A stretch of DNA of 64,000 bases from Neobacillus sp. PS3-34 (GCF_030915465.1 NZ_CP133267.1:1-64000); one strand, 5' to 3'. Shown: positions 48,626-57,190, numbered from the stretch's first letter. The notes: a model not told the origin generated them from the sequence alone. Numbers and translations: made by a program.

Positions 48626-49087
48626 TTAAATAGATGAATAGCCAAGATAGGCCTCCAAACGACGTGAATAATGGGTGGAAACGTCTAGTTCTAGTCCACA
48701 ATGCTTACAAGTAATGTGTAACTCATCATCGACATCATTGACACCATGACATTTACAACATATTAATTTCTTCCTTATAGATCCCAGGACATTCATTTTC
48801 ATTTCATATTCCGAAAACCCTGCCCCAAAAGCTAGATTTTTCAATCGATTTACAAATTCCCACTTCCCAGATAAAAATAAATAAGTTCCCATTTTTTGCT
48901 GACTTAACCAAAGATCGAGGAAGGAATCGGATTCATTCTCTATTACGAGGAAATCAAATGGGACCTTTACTTCCATTGCTTGTTGAACGAGAAAGTATAG
49001 AGACTCTGCACCCTTTGAATCAGCACAAAATAAATATTTCCTTTTCCCCTTTTTAAATGAAAGCTCGCTTGGCACCTGACTCATCAT
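48626..49087 (-). CDS. DmmA-like subunit of dimethylamine monooxygenase
   Basis: This 153-residue protein has a C-terminal zinc-ribbon (CCKCHGVNDVDDELHITCKHCGLELDVSTHYSRRLEAYLGY), matching the characteristic DmmA C-terminal motif with THYSRR. The N-terminal half resembles an oxidoreductase-associated alpha/beta fold. It overlaps the heme-protein gene by 4 bp (ATGA), which implies translational coupling. It is thought to form part of the monooxygenase complex. Confidence 0.85.
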   Translation of the reverse strand: MMSQVPSELSFKKGKRKYLFCADSKGAESLYFLVQQAMEVKVPFDFLVIENESDSFLDLWLSQQKMGTYLFLSGKWEFVNRLKNLAFGAGFSEYEMKMNVLGSIRKKLICCKCHGVNDVDDELHITCKHCGLELDVSTHYSRRLEAYLGYSSI

Positions 49088-50034
49088 ACCTTTTTCAGTT
49101 CCTCTTCCAGATATTCAAGTACTTGTTTTCGATATAGAGAAATACCCTTGTATTCTGAAATAAAGTCAGGGAGTTCAGAAAGAATTGCATAAAATTGCTC
49201 TAGCCAAGGGGTATGTTGAATAAACCTTTTTAAAGGCAGCATGTGTGAATGAATGGTAAATAAAATACCATTGCTTTTTGGCAGACGAAATAGTTTTTGA
49301 ACTTCTACCCTAAAATGTACGAGTTCTCCTGCATTTTCCTTTGATACTTGCTTACGAGCCTGCCCCCATTCTGAAAAGGTTTCAAGCGAGGTATCTAACC
49401 TGCTGCCAGCCATGAGTGACCAATTTTTTCTCCCCCAGGGTGTACCTGCTTCAATTCTCATTAGAAATTGCAGGATTCTATCATCTAGAAAATCAGACTG
49501 AAAGCCTAGAATGGGTGTATGGATTTCTTTAAAAGACATACCTAAGTCAAAATACAAAGACCAATTCGCTGGAAAACAAAGCTGTCCAGCATCTAAAAAT
49601 AAATTGCCATCCCGTTGCATCATCAGTATTAAATCTTCTTGAACATGGCGGCCAATGAAATCTAAAGGCTCCAATTCAAGAGACGCACTATCACCAAATG
49701 TAAATGCAATCGTTTCTTTTGTCTGAACGTTTGAAAATACCCACTGTTCTTCTTTCTTTTCTAATTCAAATTTATCAGGATAATAAAAAACAAGATTATG
49801 TATTATGAGATCAACAATTTCCCACTGTGCATCCATTGTATGTGGTGTTGATTGATAACATCGTTCCGGATGATTTGTAAGCAGCTCTTTTTTCAGATTA
49901 ATTTCATCTAAATAATGATCCGTCAGTTCTATTGCATTCGGCGGGTTTAATGGAATCGCGTTGTTTGAGTATCGATACACATTACTATCACTAAAAGGAT
50001 AAGGAAAAGATAGTAGATCACGATTTGATTTCAT
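49084..50034 (-). CDS. Heme-dependent oxidative N-demethylase (DUF3445 family)
   Basis: This protein of about 317 residues belongs to the DUF3445/HDOD family that oxidatively demethylates secondary amines. Visible family elements are FPYPFSDSNVYRYS at the start, YQSTPHTMDAQWEIVDLI, DLILMMQRDGNLFLDAGQLCFPANWSL, IHTPILGFQSDF and FTIHSHMLPLKRF. I chose the second ATG (50034), spaced well from AAAGGTG; the earlier one at 50061 has no ribosome site. First gene of a three-gene operon. Confidence 0.85.
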   Translation of the reverse strand: MKSNRDLLSFPYPFSDSNVYRYSNNAIPLNPPNAIELTDHYLDEINLKKELLTNHPERCYQSTPHTMDAQWEIVDLIIHNLVFYYPDKFELEKKEEQWVFSNVQTKETIAFTFGDSASLELEPLDFIGRHVQEDLILMMQRDGNLFLDAGQLCFPANWSLYFDLGMSFKEIHTPILGFQSDFLDDRILQFLMRIEAGTPWGRKNWSLMAGSRLDTSLETFSEWGQARKQVSKENAGELVHFRVEVQKLFRLPKSNGILFTIHSHMLPLKRFIQHTPWLEQFYAILSELPDFISEYKGISLYRKQVLEYLEEELKKV

Positions 50035-50196
50035 AGATTCACCTTTTTCAGAATTTTTCATTTACTTATACTATACAAAAAAACAGTAATGAATTCATAC
50101 TGAAAAAACCAATTTTCTTGTGAAACCTCTGTATTAACTAAACATTTCCCAGTTCTTCATCTTAGAGCCTTTTAAAAACTTAGAAACCATAAAAAA

Positions 50197-50222
50197 AAAC
50201 GTACCAATCATACGGTACGTTT
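50197..50222 (-). terminator. Terminator of the gp49-like gene
   Basis: AAACGTACC / GGTACGTTT stem followed on the minus strand by T-rich DNA. Confidence 0.75.
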
Positions 50223-50251
50223 ATTTTTATTTTTTATATTTAAGGAAAGTC

Positions 50252-50620
50252 TTACACTAAGTATGCTCCCAACGCTACCATAGCGTTCTTTAATGCATGT
50301 TCATATGCTCTATCTTTACCTATAACTAAGCGGAAATCAGCCACATCTCGAACAGTTGAACGTCCCTCTACTTCATAACCATTTTCAAAGATTAGAAGGC
50401 AAATAGTTGATTTATCGCTCATACGGTGAAATTTTTTCTCAACAATCATTTCCTCTAACTTAATTCGTCTTTCATCCTTAATCCCAACAGTTCTAGAATA
50501 GGGGATTACTATATGGTCATAGATATGGTTATTCTTACAAGTTACTATTAGAATTTTTTCTCCTTTATGGTCTACATTATTAATCTCTCCGCATTTTGGA
50601 CAAATACTTTCTATAGACAT
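50252..50620 (-). CDS. Small zinc-ribbon protein with gp49-like C-terminus
   Basis: This 122-residue protein has an N-terminal CPKCGEINN plus a later Cys (CKNNH) that could form a zinc site. The C-terminus, IFENGYEVEGRSTVRDVADFRLVIGKDRAYEHALKNAMVALGAYL, resembles the phage gp49/Gp49-like family used in DNA-packaging loci. There is no phage context. Its mRNA leader carries a c-di-AMP riboswitch with its own terminator (50705-50885). AAAGGGAG precedes the ATG. Confidence 0.7.
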   Translation of the reverse strand: MSIESICPKCGEINNVDHKGEKILIVTCKNNHIYDHIVIPYSRTVGIKDERRIKLEEMIVEKKFHRMSDKSTICLLIFENGYEVEGRSTVRDVADFRLVIGKDRAYEHALKNAMVALGAYLV

Positions 50621-50704
50621 TTTTTCTTCTCTCCCTTTAAGTTAATTTATTTTCTTTTTAATACTTCTTTTTCCTCAGAATTCATTAACACTTCTATTAA
50701 AATA

Positions 50705-50737
50705 AAAAGACCACTAAGTTTACTTAGTGATCTTTAA
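50705..50737 (-). terminator. Expression-platform terminator of the c-di-AMP riboswitch
   Basis: AAAGATCACTAAGT / ACTTAGTGGTCTTT, 14-bp stem with U-rich tail, 85 bp upstream of the gp49-like gene. It is positioned to be the OFF structure. Confidence 0.8.
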
Positions 50738-50756
50738 TCGCACTAAAAGTAAACCT

Positions 50757-50885
50757 CCTCTCTAAACGCTTACGAGGTTAGCTGTTGGATTGGCCTAAAG
50801 AGTAGCCCTACCTTCAAAAAGGATTCACCCCAAGTACAAATGTACAAAAAATTGGGTCCCCCGCTCCTAGTGGATTAAGCGATAT
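50757..50885 (-). promoter_or_regulatory. c-di-AMP riboswitch (ydaO-yuaA type)
   Basis: On the minus strand the conserved blocks occur in order: CGCTTAATCC, GAGCGGGGGACCCAA, TTGGGGTGAATCC, AGGGCTACTCTTTAGG, CAACAGCTAACCTCGTAAGCG and GAGAGGAGG. These match the B. subtilis ydaO leader, which binds c-di-AMP and turns genes off when it is high. The known targets are potassium transporters and cell wall hydrolases; here only the small gp49-like gene follows. Confidence 0.9.
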
Positions 50886-51094
50886 AAGGTTGCTTTGATA
50901 AAATTTTTAATTTTCTGATGATAAATATATTCCTTTCAATGTGAATTGTAAATAGGAAAATAAAAAAAATTTCCTTCCTCAACAACGCTGCCCCGCTTGT
51001 CAAAAATGAAAAAAGGATCGCCGCAGCAACCCTTCTATACCTGAAGCAATTATCACGATTATTTTGCGGAAAGGGCAAGCTACCCATATTCACT

Positions 51095-51876
51095 CTAGAA
51101 ATCGGGTTTGGTACCGATTACAACAGTAGCGTCCAGTTCGTCGTCATTTTCCACCAGTGTAGTTAGCCCGTTTCGAGCAAAGATCTCAACGGTTTGCAAC
51201 GCCTGCCGCTCGCTAGTCTCGACCAGTAGATGTCCGCCTGGTGCCAGCCAAAGTGGCGCATCAATAGCCACTCGTCTCTGGAAGTCCAGCCCATCCGCCC
51301 CCCGTCGAGCGCCAGTGGAGCCTCATATATGCGGGCCTCCTGGGGTAACAGTTCGATTGCCTCTGTAGGTACGTAGGGTGCGTTTGCGACCAGAATGTCG
51401 ACACGACCACGCAGTTGGATTGGAAGTGGATCGTAGAGGTCACCTTCGTACACGTGAGCGAAGAAGGAAGTAAGATTGCGGCGGGCACACATCACTGAGA
51501 CTGGATCGATGTCAATTGCATACAACTCGATTGGTCCCAGAGCTCTGGCAATCGCGGCACCCACCGCGCCCGTTCCGCAGCACAGGTCAACAACAATGGC
51601 TCCTTGCTTGCCGAAAGCTGCAGCCTGGCGGACGAGAAATTCGGTGCGGCGGCGAGGAACGAAGACTCCAGGGTCAACCGATATCCGGATACCACAGAAA
51701 TCCGCCCAACCCAGGACGTGTTCGAGGGGAAAACCGTCTGCTCGTCGATCCACCATGGCGGCTAGGGCGTCAGGCGTCCATGCCTCTGAGATAAGCAACC
51801 GCGTCTCCTCTTCTGCATATACACAACCGGCGGTCCGAAGCCTGGTGATTATACGTTTTTCTATATCATCATCCAT
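51095..51876 (-). pseudogene. HemK/PrmC-family N5-glutamine methyltransferase (frameshift near 51300)
   Basis: This SAM-dependent methyltransferase has IVVDLCCGTGAVGAAIARAL (motif I) and VDILVANAPYVPTEAI (NPPY-like active site, here NAPY). The reading frame leaves the family after ALDGG; one extra G in the G6 run (51298-51303) restores ADGLDFQRRVAIDAPLWLAPGGHLLVETSE and ends TVVIGTKPDF at 51095, giving about 260 residues. The gene is GC-rich and differs from its neighbours, which suggests acquisition, and the PrmC-like sequence is of the actinobacterial type. The target protein is unknown. Confidence 0.82.
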
Positions 51877-52002
51877 GAAAAAATTATTTTTCTTCCCTAT
51901 TTATATCACCTCTCTAGATACCTTGTTATCCTTGGTAATTCGTTAAAAATTGGAGAATTCCTTCCTTAACTCTTTGTTTGCCAACCATGCAGCGCACCTA
52001 TC

Positions 52003-52713
52003 CTATGGCCGCATACTCTTGCTTTGTTGAAGAAGTTTAGATTTCCCTGTTTTTTCCCATTCTTCCACCGTTTCAAAGGCCTTTTCAGGAGAATATCCTT
52101 TCCCTACAAGAACGCCCATTAATATAAATTCTTGAAGGACATGCGTGGAATTAATTCCTCTTTTTAAATCCTTTAAGCCTTCATTTACCAAAAATTCTGT
52201 GTAACGTATCCACTCATCTGGCGTCTTTTCTAGAGTATCTGCGTTTTCATTAATACTACCGGCATAAATTTCTGTATTAATAAAATTATATAAATCTGCA
52301 TGTTTGAGTTCATCTGTTAGAATTCCAAATACGATGTCTCTGTAATATCGATAGGGCAGTCCTTGTCGAATAACACGATACTTTTCCATCGCTTTTAATT
52401 CACCAAACATGGCATTTTTAATACCTTCCTTAAATGTTGCAGGTGGCTTAAATTCTTCTTCCTTCTTTAAAACAACATCATGCCCTGTTAAATTTTTATA
52501 CATTTCCTTAAATAGTTTATTATGTCGTATTTCATCGTTCCTGATGGATGTAATGATTTCTTTATGTTCTTTTGTCGGTGCTTTTGTAATTAAATAATCA
52601 TAAAAAATCTGGTCTTCTTTTTCCCCTTGCACAGCCTCTGCTATCAATTGCAAAGACTGTTGAAATGCTTGTTGATCATACATTTGATTATTGTACGTGT
52701 CCCTTGTATACAC
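52003..52713 (-). CDS. Ferritin-like diiron protein
   Basis: This 236-residue protein has two four-helix-type iron-binding pairs: AEAVQGEKEDQIFYDYLI with IRNDEIRHNKLF, and FGELKAMEKYRVI with GILTDELKHADLY. Ferritin-like proteins of this length in Bacillus are of unknown function; iron storage or oxidative protection are possible. The stretch 52714-52927 shows only a hairpin. Confidence 0.8.
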   Translation of the reverse strand: MYTRDTYNNQMYDQQAFQQSLQLIAEAVQGEKEDQIFYDYLITKAPTKEHKEIITSIRNDEIRHNKLFKEMYKNLTGHDVVLKKEEEFKPPATFKEGIKNAMFGELKAMEKYRVIRQGLPYRYYRDIVFGILTDELKHADLYNFINTEIYAGSINENADTLEKTPDEWIRYTEFLVNEGLKDLKRGINSTHVLQEFILMGVLVGKGYSPEKAFETVEEWEKTGKSKLLQQSKSMRP

Positions 52714-52874
52714 AAAATCCCCCCTGCCATCTTTACCTCATCATTAGCCTATGAGAAACGGAAGAAAATGTGCCCATATCTGTTTTTAGTTAAGAGTAAC
52801 CAAGTCTTTATTACTTTTTATCAAGTCTACAATTTCTCTCTTGATTACTTTGATTGGAACATTAGTTGAACATC

Positions 52875-52909
52875 AAAAAAGTGCATTACTCCTTCTTGAA
52901 GCAATGCAC
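52875..52909 (-). terminator. Terminator of the GNAT gene (AAGGAG-loop hairpin)
   Basis: On the minus strand GTGCATTGCTTCAAGAAGG is followed by AGTAATGCACTTTTTT, a stem with U-tract. Its loop resembles those at 37741 and 58675. Confidence 0.7.
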
Positions 52910-52927
52910 CGGTTAATACAAAAATAG

Positions 52928-53446
52928 TTAATTCTGTTTAAGATAATAAGCCATTACTATATCATCACTATACGAACCATCTTCATATTTAATTTGATTT
53001 ATTTGTCTTCCTTCCTCTAAAAACCCCATACGCTCATAAACTTTAATCGCCCTATCATTAATAGAAACTACACCTAAGCAAATTTTTTCTACGTTTTCCT
53101 GTTTTTTTGCCCAATCTAATAGGAACGTAATGAGCTTCGTCCCGATTCCTTGATTGCAAAATTCCTCGCTTATGGCCATACTCATTGACCCAGCATGTTG
53201 TAATCGTTGCTGTTCATAACGATTGAATACTAAATAGCCGACAACTTTACGATCCACTTCATAAACAATAAAAAGATTACCGTTCTCAATGTTTTTCCGT
53301 ATTTTATCTGCTTCTTTTTCTACATTGGTTGATATATTATTTGAAACAAAAAATTTTGTAGTATTTTCTGATAAAATAATACTATTTCGAATATCAATAA
53401 TCGCTTCAGCATCTACTTCCATAGCTGACCTGATCACAAAAAACAC
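52928..53446 (-). CDS. GNAT-family N-acetyltransferase
   Basis: This 172-residue GNAT protein has FFVIRSAMEVDAEAIIDIRN at the start, VVGYLVFNRYEQQ in the middle and the acetyl-CoA motif AISEEFCNQGIGTKLITFLL, ending VSINDRAIKVYERMGFLEEG. It resembles phosphinothricin/ribosomal-type acetyltransferases. Single gene. Confidence 0.87.
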   Translation of the reverse strand: MFFVIRSAMEVDAEAIIDIRNSIILSENTTKFFVSNNISTNVEKEADKIRKNIENGNLFIVYEVDRKVVGYLVFNRYEQQRLQHAGSMSMAISEEFCNQGIGTKLITFLLDWAKKQENVEKICLGVVSINDRAIKVYERMGFLEEGRQINQIKYEDGSYSDDIVMAYYLKQN

Positions 53447-53490
53447 CTCTAATCTTTTACCCTCTTAAGCCTTTAGCACAAATTGTATAA

Positions 53491-53844
53491 TTAACACTTA
53501 CAAATCATTAGATGATTTCCATCAGGGTCACTAAAATTAAAATAGTGATCATGTTCAATTTCAGTTAATAAATGAACATTCTTTTCCTTCATATACTGAT
53601 ATGCTTCTTCAATATTTTCTGTATTGAAATGAAATAAGGGGGTTTTTACGATATTTTCTTCTGAATAAATCTTACTATCTAATACAATTCCCGTACCATT
53701 CATTGGTATGACATAAAGATGACCGAAAAGGATTTCTACATCTGCTCGTAAACCTAAAATGTCACAATACCAATCTCGAGCTTGTTCTATGTTGCTAACT
53801 GGAATAAAGACCGTTCCGATTTGATTTAATATAGGGCTATTCAA
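53491..53844 (-). CDS. VOC/glyoxalase-like protein
   Basis: This 117-residue single VOC domain has GTVFIPVSNIEQARDWYCDILGLRADVEI and ends HDHYFNFSDPDGNHLMICKC. A likely metal-ligand Glu is in FHFNTENIEEAY. Substrate unknown. Confidence 0.85.
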   Translation of the reverse strand: MNSPILNQIGTVFIPVSNIEQARDWYCDILGLRADVEILFGHLYVIPMNGTGIVLDSKIYSEENIVKTPLFHFNTENIEEAYQYMKEKNVHLLTEIEHDHYFNFSDPDGNHLMICKC

Positions 53845-53970
53845 AAAACCACCTCCAAAATAATTTTCATAGTACCCTTATCTATTACATTCGCTTTTTT
53901 ATTTACCTTTCCTGCAAAGTCAGCACAATAAGAAAAGATGACTAAATGGATAATCCATACCTAAATTCTT

Positions 53971-54912
53971 CTATATAGTTGCGTTTTGTTTCATATACTC
54001 AATCGTCTGCCTTAGACCTTCACGATATGATGTACGTGGAATTGGCCTTATCAGCTTTTCGTACTTTTCTCCATCTAGCACAACTGGTTCTTCATTCAAG
54101 TAAAACATTTCTACCACTTCACGCATCTGACGATTAAACAGGCCCATAAATCGAATCATATTCTTTGAAACAGTGGATACCCCTTTTTGATACCCCGTTA
54201 TTTCTCTGATCGTTTTAATCATTTCTTCTCCAGTAATGATGCCATATCCGGGTATATTCCAATTTTGTCCATACGCCTTCTCCTGAAGGGACAAACTAAC
54301 AATGGCCTTCGCACCGTCTAGGGTATAGATAAATTCCCTGGGAATGCATTGATTTCCCACATAGCTTGCCTTTTTATCTTTCACTACATTTAAAAGGGTA
54401 TAATTTAGAATCGTATTTTCTGCATTAGGTCCATAAAAATCAGGGAAATGTGCAATTAGAGCAGGAACCTTTGATTCCTTGACCAAGTTTTCCACTTGAA
54501 GGCGAATATTTCCTTTTTTCGTATGCGGATTTTTCTCAGTTTTTTCACTCGCTTTTTCCCCTAAACTTCGTCCGTAGGCATATATATTATCCACGATAGC
54601 CAGCTTGGTAGAATGCTTCTCAGAGGTTTGTAGAATATTAGACATCATGATGGGGAGTTTCTCTTTCCAATCTATATAAGGAATGTTTGAAGATTGAAAA
54701 ATAATGTCAACGCCATTAGCCGCCCTGTCTAAATCCTCTAAGCGAAATACATCTCCTGTACAGATAGTGATATTGGCATCGTCCGCAAAAAGTCTCTCTA
54801 ATTTTTCACGAGTGCGTGCGAACGCTGTCACCATTATTCCTCTACTCGATAATTCCTTTACAATGGAATATCCCATACCACCTGAAGCACCTAATACTAA
54901 TGCTTTTTGCAT
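53971..54912 (-). CDS. NAD-dependent epimerase/dehydratase-like protein under TetR control
   Basis: This 313-residue SDR/extended-type protein begins with the Rossmann motif MQKALVLGASGGMGYSIVKEL. It carries YAYGRSLGEK in the active-site region and GYGIITGEEMIKTI further on. It probably acts on a sugar or small ketone. It lies 51 bp downstream of the TetR gene on the same strand; each has a copy of the sequence TTRACCAYTGKTCAA upstream. Confidence 0.83.
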   Translation of the reverse strand: MQKALVLGASGGMGYSIVKELSSRGIMVTAFARTREKLERLFADDANITICTGDVFRLEDLDRAANGVDIIFQSSNIPYIDWKEKLPIMMSNILQTSEKHSTKLAIVDNIYAYGRSLGEKASEKTEKNPHTKKGNIRLQVENLVKESKVPALIAHFPDFYGPNAENTILNYTLLNVVKDKKASYVGNQCIPREFIYTLDGAKAIVSLSLQEKAYGQNWNIPGYGIITGEEMIKTIREITGYQKGVSTVSKNMIRFMGLFNRQMREVVEMFYLNEEPVVLDGEKYEKLIRPIPRTSYREGLRQTIEYMKQNATI

Positions 54913-54932
54913 AGCTCGTTCCTCCTTTTTAA

Positions 54933-54947
54933 TTAACCATTGGTCAA
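54933..54947. promoter_or_regulatory. TetR-type operator, copy A (upstream of the NAD-binding gene)
   Basis: TTAACCATTGGTCAA, an imperfect palindrome matching copy B at 12 of 15 positions. Confidence 0.6.
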
Positions 54948-54962
54948 TTTAATCCAAAAAAA

Positions 54963-55532
54963 TTAATCGATCAATTTAATCAAAAAATTCGCATGCGAAT
55001 CAGCCAGATCCTTTACTTCCTCATAGGTAGTAACATGGCGGCAATAATGTGTGACAAATCCATGCAGTGATAAAAAAATGCTGTATATATCCTGAAGAGA
55101 AATTTTTTTATCACATATAGCGAAAATACTTTGTGCAAATTTCTCATAGCTTTTGTTAGGACCTTGATTGATAAAATTTCGAACTTCTTCATCCTTTATC
55201 AGGAACATGATTTCATAATGGCTTTGGTGTGTAAGGCCAAATTCTATGAACCTTAAAAAGATGTTCTTTAGTTTTGCCTTATTTTCGATGCCCTGCTGCA
55301 TCACTTCATCCAATATTTGATCCAGCATGGAGAAATGGTCTTCCACTAATGCATAAAACAACTCAGCTTTATTTTTAAAATGATAATAAAGGGCACCATG
55401 ACTATAATCTAATTCTTTTGCTATTTGTCGCATCGATACATGCTGATAGCCTTTTTTCACAAAAAGATCTCTTGCGGCTTCCATAATCATTTCTCTTGTT
55501 AGTTCTTTTAGTACGGTTTTTCGTGGTGACAT
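54963..55532 (-). CDS. TetR-family transcriptional regulator
   Basis: This protein of about 189 residues is read from the ATG at 55532 (AAGGAGG upstream). The N-terminal HTH is REMIMEAARDLFVKKGYQHVSMRQIAKELDYSHGALYYHFKNKAELF. The C-terminus is the ligand-sensing region, with no recognised motif. The operator copies at 54933 and 55546 suggest autoregulation and control of the NAD-binding gene. Confidence 0.9.
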   Translation of the reverse strand: MSPRKTVLKELTREMIMEAARDLFVKKGYQHVSMRQIAKELDYSHGALYYHFKNKAELFYALVEDHFSMLDQILDEVMQQGIENKAKLKNIFLRFIEFGLTHQSHYEIMFLIKDEEVRNFINQGPNKSYEKFAQSIFAICDKKISLQDIYSIFLSLHGFVTHYCRHVTTYEEVKDLADSHANFLIKLID

Positions 55533-55545
55533 GATTTCCTCCTTA

Positions 55546-55560
55546 TTGACCACTGTTCAA
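55546..55560. promoter_or_regulatory. TetR-type operator, copy B (upstream of the tetR gene)
   Basis: TTGACCACTGTTCAA, an imperfect palindrome 14 bp upstream of the ATG at 55532; position fits repression of the gene itself. Confidence 0.65.
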
Positions 55561-55608
55561 TTTAAAGTATATTTCAAATATTTTCCATTGTCAAATAAAA
55601 AATAATCA

Positions 55609-55878
55609 TCACTTATAGATTGCCAGAAAGGATAAAACTATACATAAAACGGCTAAAATAAAAAAAAGCACAGAAGTTACACGACTCCTTCTCATCTTAA
55701 AACCATAAGCAACAAAAAATATTGCCGCAGCTAATTTGGAACCGCTTTGATAATAGGCATGATTCGAAAAAGATGAACTGCTAAAAATAATAGAAATAAG
55801 CAAAGTTGTAAGGATTAGTATTTTAAACCACATTGGCTCTCTTAGGAATTGTTTAAGCATAAATTTTATCCGCTGCAT
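55609..55878 (-). CDS. Small membrane protein, unknown
   Basis: This 89-residue protein has three hydrophobic helices (FKILILTTLLISIIFSSSSF, LAAAIFFVAYGF and TSVLFFILAVLCIVLSFLAI) with a basic cluster KMRRSR between the last two. It is not similar to a family I recognise. Confidence 0.6.
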   Translation of the reverse strand: MQRIKFMLKQFLREPMWFKILILTTLLISIIFSSSSFSNHAYYQSGSKLAAAIFFVAYGFKMRRSRVTSVLFFILAVLCIVLSFLAIYK

Positions 55879-56017
55879 AACCGTTTAACCCCCTTCAAGT
55901 ACTTCTTATTAACATATGGTGTGTTAATCAAAAGTATCACTTACCTTTACACGGTACTTGAGTAAGCTGTTAAAATTCAGGTATATAGAAAAGCAATCCG
56001 ATTTGCACCGATTGCTT

Positions 56018-56656
56018 TTAACCTTTAAGAAGCGCTATAAAGTCCTCCAGCTTCTCCATCGATATCAAGTTTTCATTGCATTTTTGGCTATCCTGGCAAA
56101 TATAGTTTCCTCTCCGAATGAATGTACCCATGGCAGCACCTTTCGTTTCAGACATAAATAAACCAACTTGCCCTTGCTTGCTGCAAAGAGTACATATCCC
56201 CTTTTTACTTGCAGGGCTAAACGATCCGTGCAGACCTATGAAATCATTTTCTCGAAGGGCAATGATATACTTTTTATTCGTTCCTTTGTCATTCCAGCCA
56301 AGATACGAAATTTCCTTCAAATCGATATCATCAATGGATGGCAGCTTCAACTTCTTTGCTTTTGGAAAAAGTTTTTTCACCGTCTGCTCTGTCACTTTTT
56401 TAAAAGGAATGATAAATGGCCTTAAAGCTGCCAAATATTCTTCCGCCTTCACATGGTCCTCCACCTCGCTAATCGGCTCGATTAACAGTTTTTGTTCCAC
56501 ATTTATAGTAAAAAAAAGGTTGGAGACCTTATCACTTACCAATGATTTTAGTGCGCTGAGCACATTCCTGTCATTTACGCTAGCATGCCCATTTATGAGA
56601 ATTTGCGTTTGTGTTTTAATAAACTGATACTGGTCTGCTCGTATAAAAGGTTCCAT
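56018..56656 (-). CDS. FusB/FusC-type EF-G-binding protein
   Basis: This protein of about 212 residues has the FBP-type N-terminus (MEPFIRADQYQFIKTQTQILIN) and a C-terminal four-Cys zinc finger (CTLCSKQGQVGLFMSE ... GNYICQDSQKCNENL). In staphylococci this family rescues EF-G from fusidic acid. Chromosomal Bacillus homologues exist, and this one may act as a general EF-G-release factor. GGAGGAG precedes the ATG at 56656. Single gene. Confidence 0.9.
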   Translation of the reverse strand: MEPFIRADQYQFIKTQTQILINGHASVNDRNVLSALKSLVSDKVSNLFFTINVEQKLLIEPISEVEDHVKAEEYLAALRPFIIPFKKVTEQTVKKLFPKAKKLKLPSIDDIDLKEISYLGWNDKGTNKKYIIALRENDFIGLHGSFSPASKKGICTLCSKQGQVGLFMSETKGAAMGTFIRRGNYICQDSQKCNENLISMEKLEDFIALLKG

Positions 56657-56760
56657 TTTTAACTCCTCCAATCTCTCCCTATTACTTTAAACGGTCGGAT
56701 CCGCTCTTAATAGGCATAAAATAATTCTAACTAAACTATACACAAAAAGCACTGAGAGCA

Positions 56761-57027
56761 TCAGTGCTTTGAATAGACTATTTTTTTAATCGTTTCAATC
56801 GAAAGGAAGTAATCATCTGCCAATTCATGTATGGCTCTTCCATCTTCAAAAGCATTCCTGATGGCGACATTCCGGCTGTCAATTAACCTTCTGCCCCCGG
56901 ACTTGGCTCCCCATTTTGCACGAGTGGATTCAGGTTTGGGGATGTAAATCGTTTCTCCCTGGACATACTTTTGAATTTCCATTATCAGTTTTTCCGGTAA
57001 TACTGCACTTGCTTTCATGTATTTCAT
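56761..57027 (-). CDS. CD3324-like small HTH protein
   Basis: This 88-residue protein has KASAVLPEKLIMEIQKYVQGETIYIPKP and a C-terminal HTH-like DGRAIHELADDYFLSIETIKKIVYSKH. It is found near metabolic genes in many Firmicutes and probably binds DNA. GGGGCTGGC upstream is a weak ribosome site. Confidence 0.78.
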   Translation of the reverse strand: MKYMKASAVLPEKLIMEIQKYVQGETIYIPKPESTRAKWGAKSGGRRLIDSRNVAIRNAFEDGRAIHELADDYFLSIETIKKIVYSKH

Positions 57028-57094
57028 TTCAGCCAGCCCCTTATTTATTTTTTGAAAATAAGGTGCAAAGCCTAGTAAAGAATTGGCGATATGA

Positions 57095-57190
57095 TTAGCT
57101 TACATTAAACCCCATGCAAAGTATCGCCTTTCCGATAGCAGGCTTTGCATGAGTGGCAGAAGTATTAGGCAAAAGAAACTGAATTGCCAT
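57095..57190 (-). CDS. Candidate 31-residue peptide gene
   Basis: An ATG at 57190 sits 6 nt after AAAGGAGG, one of the best ribosome sites in the window. The ORF encodes MAIQFLLPNTSATHAKPAIG, then KAILCMGFNVS and stops. Its central part overlaps a hairpin (ATGCAAAG / CTTTGCAT). This could be a short peptide gene or a leader. No known family. Confidence 0.35.
   Translation of the reverse strand: MAIQFLLPNTSATHAKPAIGKAILCMGFNVS

Noticed and set aside
50252-50620. Prophage remnant
   Set aside because: Only the gp49-like C-terminal segment is phage-like; no integrase, portal, capsid or tail gene is near.
50875-51093. A 72-residue ORF upstream of the riboswitch on the minus strand
   Set aside because: It overlaps the riboswitch aptamer 5' end, has no ribosome site and no protein-like pattern.
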